From: Euborellia annulipes
Lineage: Eukaryota; Arthropoda; Insecta; Dermaptera; Anisolabididae
DNA length: 64,000 nucleotides
Assembly: GCA_023213315.1 (NCBI GenBank)
Contig: JAKCPI010021856.1
Location: forward strand, 45,001 to 109,000
Reading direction: 5' to 3'
Shown: in pieces, positions 50,701 through 56,700 of the stretch
How the letters are laid out: every line of letters begins with the position of its first letter
How positions within the stretch are numbered: the first letter of the stretch is position 1
Notes under the pieces: generated by a model
The model's database searches: none
The model's input: only the letters and a program-made list of their open reading frames with translations
What the model was told of the DNA's origin: nothing
Translations under genes and position numbers: made by a program

Positions 50701-53700
50701 ATTGCCCTTGTACCTATAAACGAAAGGTTACTCGAGGTCAAGAGCAAGTAGAGCCTCACCTGTTTCTTCCATTTGGGCACAAAGCGATGTTTACCAGAAG
50801 AGGTTGAAGGGACACAAACAGCAAGGAAGACAACCAGCCCTACGAAGAGAGCTGCGTGTTGCCACTTAGCCATCCCGACACTGTCTGCTGACAAGGAGAT
50901 CGGAGATCACTGAACAACCGACGACGACCTACTTGCAAGGCGACCCACCCACCTGCCGCGACCAGTCACAACCAAAACAATTGATGCAAGTGGGGACGAA
51001 CATCTCACTGCTCATTAACTTTATGAGGTCTATAATTTAATAAAAAAATAGACAATGATTAAATTGTTCATCGCTGATCTATAATATTTTCTCTTTTTTT
51101 TTTAGGAAAGTAATATTGAGATCCTGAGTCACCTATGGTTAAAAAAATTGCTGATCTGAGGGAATGAAGTTGTAAACGAGGAGGTCATCACTTCGCTTAC
51201 TCATGTTCAGCTATTAATTAATTCTTTGGCAAATATGAGTTGAACTTGTCAAGAAAACAGGTCATGAAAAGGTTTGAACAGCCACTAAACTTTCTCTTTA
51301 TATATAAAGAATTCGATATCGAGATTTTTAATTTAATTTAATTTAATTTAATTTAATTTAATGAAATAATTTAATTTAATGAAATAGAATCTCTCAACAG
51401 AGGTTGTTAACTCCAATTACAGAGAGATCAGGAATACAGAATAATTTACAGTTTAGTATTTTAATGTTTACAATTTCAATTGTGAAGGAGGCTGGACTCT
51501 CTTCTGGCATATTCAGAGCACATCCTAAATATAGGAGATTTTTCCAATACCCTAGTTCGTGCTCTTTCTAGGTAAAACAAGGAACTGGACCTCAGGGAAA
51601 ACGCCGGGACTCTGAAGCCCACCTTGGCAAGTAAATCGCAACAGTCCCAACGATTTCCCAGAAGATCCTCAATATTCTTAATAAGTACATCCCTCCTTCT
51701 TTCAAGAAGGCTCTTTAAATAAAGAGATTTAATAGTTCATTATAAGGAACCATTGCACCAGAGAGCCCAACTTCCTTAAAAAACAAATACTTTAAAAATT
51801 TTTTTTGAACACCTTCAATCAGATCGGTTTGAAGATTTGTTGATGGGAACCATATCACAGGCGCATACTCAAGCTGTGATCTGACCAGTGAATAATACAA
51901 CCTTAATATTGTCTTTTTTCCACAAAATGTGTGGTATTTCTTTTTATAAAACCAAGCATTTTATATGCTTTATTTACAATAGTCTGGGTGTGAATATTAA
52001 AAGTTAATTCAGAATCAAAGGTAACACCAAGATCCTTCACAAAATGATTACTTAACAATTCACTTGATTCAATATAATAATTATAGACAATATTGTTATT
52101 TTTCTTTTTTTTGAAAAAGTAATAATAGAGCATTTGTCAGTATTCAATGCCATATCATTTACAAGACACCATTCATGAACTGAATTTATATCATCCTGCA
52201 AATTGACACAGTCAGAAACATTATTAATTACGGTATACATTTTTAAATCATCAGCATAAAGTAAAAAATTTGAATTTTTTATAATATTAGAAACATCATT
52301 TATAAAAATAATAAATAATAAAGGGCCGAGGTTGGACCCCTGGGGAACCCCAGAATAGGCAACATATTCCGACGATATTTCATTTTTAAATGTTACATAT
52401 TGCTTTCTTTTATATAAATAAGAATATAAAAGTTCACATAAAGATTCAGAGATTCCGTAATGTTTGAGCTTAAGAATTAATAATTTATGATTGACCTTAT
52501 CAAAAGCCTCGAAACATCCATATAAACCGAATCAATCTGATGGCCCTGATCCAATGAGGAAGTCAGATACTCAGTATAGCAACAAAGATTTGTTATCACA
52601 GACCTTTTCGGGACAAATCCATGCTGGTACTCGGAAATATATTTTAAGACATGATGCATCATGTATCTGTATAAAATGGACTCAAATATCTTCGCAAAGG
52701 GAGACAGGAGAGCAATAGGTCTATAATTATCAACCACCCTCCGGTCTCCCTTCTTAAAAACAGGAGAAATCTTAGACGTTTTCCAAGCATCAGGAAATTT
52801 TTTAGATTTTAAAGATAAATTTAAAATATAGTACAAGGGCTCGATTAAAATTTCCGAGCAACCTTTTAGTATATATGATGGGATGCCATCAGGACCAAGA
52901 GACTTTTTCGGTTTTAAATTTTTTATAGCCACCTCAATATCACGCACTGATATTTCTCTAATATTTAAAACATCATTGCAAGTATACTTGAAATTGGCTA
53001 GCATATAATCTATATTGGGATCGGGATTATTGTTGTTATTAAATACAGAAGCAAAATAAGTTGAAAATTCTTCACATACAGTTTTAGAGTTAGAAGTATT
53101 ATTTCCATTAATCACAAAATAATCAGTTACGTTATTACTAGTTTTTTTTATTTATATAACTCCAAAATGAGTTAGGATTTAGATTTATATTTTTTTCAAT
53201 TTGGTGAATATATTTTTTATACAATATTTTATTTTCACAATGAATCTCTCCTCTTAGCTTATGAAAAAGCTGCCGACCCTTAATAAATACATTTTGATGA
53301 AAATACACGTTTTGAGGATGGCAAAATTTCTCAACTAAAAGAGCTACGAGGTTGAAATTTAAAATTAAATTAGGTATCTCCATGTCATGCAAAACTAAGC
53401 TTTTGAATAAAATCGGCTAAATAATTCTAGAGGCTACCTTATTAATGTTTTAATCTTAGCGTTCCACACGCTGATTGCTCGAGGTCGCCAATCCCAAGCT
53501 TTCGCCGCGCTTGGCTATACGATACTTATTATTTAAATACGATATACATGTATGTGTGGTCTAGGCATATTTATTTAGGCCTATATCATTTTTTTAAATA
53601 AATTCATCGGACTCTCTGGGATCCGAATCCGCACCCCTTGGCTTCCAGACTATCATTGTTGATACTGATGTTCTTTTTGTAAATAATGGTTTTTAATTCT

Positions 53701-56700
53701 CATTCCCTTCAAAATTGTTAGAAAACCACTTTACTCTTGTACTGGATGGAAAAGAGAGGAAAGATGGATGACATGGTAACAAAAAATAAATATTTTTCCT
53801 TATAGGAAACTAAATAATTATATGTTTAAAATAACAAATTTGCGAGATGAACCAGGGACGTTTGGTTCGAGTCCAGAGGGAGCAATTTCTGCCCAATCAA
53901 TCATCATCCCGAAAATTTGTTATCTTATAAGATATATTGACTGGCTTATTTACACTATATTGGAGCTTTGATTGAAAAAAAATTCCTTTTTTTTCAAACA
54001 AAGCTCTATCTAGTTACTAGATATATCGCCTGCTGAGAATCATAGTGGCGAAAGTCCGAAAATTTAACCACGCAATCGTTGTTAAAACGTCTTCTCTTTT
54101 GAATAGCAAAGTGACGAAAATATATTTCCATTCTTTGCTCTTGATTCTGGCCTATTCATTTGTTGCCCGGATATTTAAATGTATATGTTTATAAAACTTT
54201 CAAACACATTTTCTCGAATTGTTGAATTTTGAACTTTCGCCACTCAGTATTCTCAGCAGGCGATGTGTTGACATATTGACTTATTGGTGTAATATGCTTT
54301 TAGTCGTACCAAATTTTTAACTCTATATACGATTTGAAATAGTCCTCGGATGCGTGGCACATCCTTCCTTCCCACTTGACCTGTTCTTTCATACTAACTA
54401 ATAATAAAATTTTAGAAAAAACCAGAAAGGATTAAGGAAGACAACTTTTTCTATCTTTAGCCTTCGTCTGGTTGGACATGTTCTATATTTATTTCAATCG
54501 GCCCACTTGCCAGGACACTTGTGGTTTCATTTCGGGTCAGAGGCAAGAGTGACCAACACAGTGGCCCAGGTTCGAATCTAGGCTATGGGAGTTTCCCAAA
54601 AAAAAAAAAAACGAACCATTTCATTTTGCAAGTGAAATTTTACAAACCAAGCAAAACAAATTTTTCAAAATTATTCTACTTTTTTAATTAATAATATGTT
54701 AGAATAAAAGATTGATAGTTTGATTTATAAATATAATAATTTCACTCTCCCCTCTTATATGATTTCATTTGTTTTTAAAAAAACCTGGTCCCAAATGGTT
54801 GAGGGTCGGATCGGCTTTCTATTATTCTATGGAAAGTTAAATCACCAAATTATCAAATTCTCGATATGATTTTAATTTTAATTTACTTTGATATTATTAG
54901 GAGAGTTATCGCCTACCGGTATGTTAATTAATAAGTAAATTTTGGTTGAGCGGATTTGTTTGGGCATGCAAGCGAAGAGAATCAAAACGGTGTCGTTCGT
55001 TACTCCTAACAGTATCTGTCCCTCTGCAACATCAGCTGCTGTGGCTGCATCGGCCTGATTCTCTCTCTCCTTCACTTTGGAGAAAGCATCTAACGGGAAT
55101 CAAATGTGCCATCAAATAATTGTCATTTAATTAATTAAAACTACATAAATTTTGACAACCTTCTAATGATGGAAATAGGTAATGGCTAGTCATGGGCGTA
55201 ACTAGAGAATTTGGCTGGGGAGGCCATGGGAACAGCTATCCTCCAGGGGGCCTGGAAAGCCTATATTTTCTCAATTTTTCTTGGGGCAGGGATCTTTCTG
55301 GGGGGGGGGGGCACCCCCTAGTTACGCCCATGTGACTAGTTCAAAATATAATGTGTGGCACAGCACACAGCTTTCTTGGAAATCTAAAGAAATGTGATTT
55401 CACACCAGTTATTTTTATTTTTATGTCTTACGTTCCTATAGTATCTGAAAAGTCAATTATTCAAATATATAAACAATATTTATATATTGTTTCTTCCAGT
55501 GGCTTAGCGAGCTTAACTCGCGCCCGGGGCAAAATACCATTTTAGCGCCCCCCCCCCCATCGGAAAACCATATAATATTATACAGGGGCGTATATAGAAA
55601 TTTTTTCGGAGGGAGGAGGGCGAACTCAAAAATTTTCCTGCCTGCGGAAAATTTTTTGCCTTGCCGTTAAAATCATTTCACCTTTTTGTTAGGAAGGCTA
55701 AATTTTGCGGAATTTTTTACCCTTCCTGCGGAAAAAATTTTTTACGGTACCTAATTTTTCCATCACGCGGAAATGTTTCCCCCGGACATTAAAATTATTT
55801 TGCGAACCATTTGGCGCCCCTTCGTGAGTTGCGCCCGGAGCATGATGACCCCCCTTGCCTCCCCCCTCGCTACGCCACTGGTTTCTTCTATTTTTCCTAA
55901 AAAGTACAAGAGTAAAGTGTGCTTCATAAAATTTTGGAGAGGAAATGTGAATATACATTTTATAAAAAAAATTGATCAAAATCGTTAAGGCGGCCATTTA
56001 GACCGAGCCAATTTGTGCGAGTCCATTTTTCGACCGATCCAAAATAGGGGGTCATACACGGCCGAGCCAAGCAGGCCCGTTTGAAATTTGACATTTAAGA
56101 GTAAATAAAGGTTAGTCTCTTAGTAAATTGTCAAATCGGTGCCTAATACAACAAAATAAAAATGCCAAAAAATATATATTTTTTTATAAGGAAGATACAA
56201 CAAGAAAAAACAAATAGAATTTATTAAATGATTTTGTTTAATAAGACAAAAAAATTGTTTAAAAATATCAGAAAATATGTCACCATATAAATAATAAATA
56301 AAAATGTTTATTTAAATCCTTTATAGAAGGAAAAACAACCTTTTGTAGCTCGTTACATCTGTGCCTTTTTTGAAATAGAATTTCGTTTAATACAACAAAA
56401 TGAAAAATTGCATAAAAATATCCCAATATGTCATCTTTCATATCATAAATAATTTAAATAATTTTTAAAATTGAAAATTTTTATTTAAATCTTAAACACA
56501 AGTGAAGAAACGGTTACAAATTAAATGTAGGATATTTTGTGGGTCATTGAATCAAAATGCAAAATTGCCCCAAAAATGCGGGATGCCATTGATCATTTGA
56601 ACTTCCCCCCAACAAAAGACATGTCACTCATAATTATCTTAATTTAGTACTTTTTCAAAATTTTATTTAAAAAAAAATGATTTAAAAAATATTTAAATAA

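Noticed and set aside
54008..54262. Inverted CTGAGAATC...GGCGAAAGT pair as a ribozyme
   Set aside because: No stem II closes before GAAA and no cleavage triplet is in place. Probably just a small inverted repeat.
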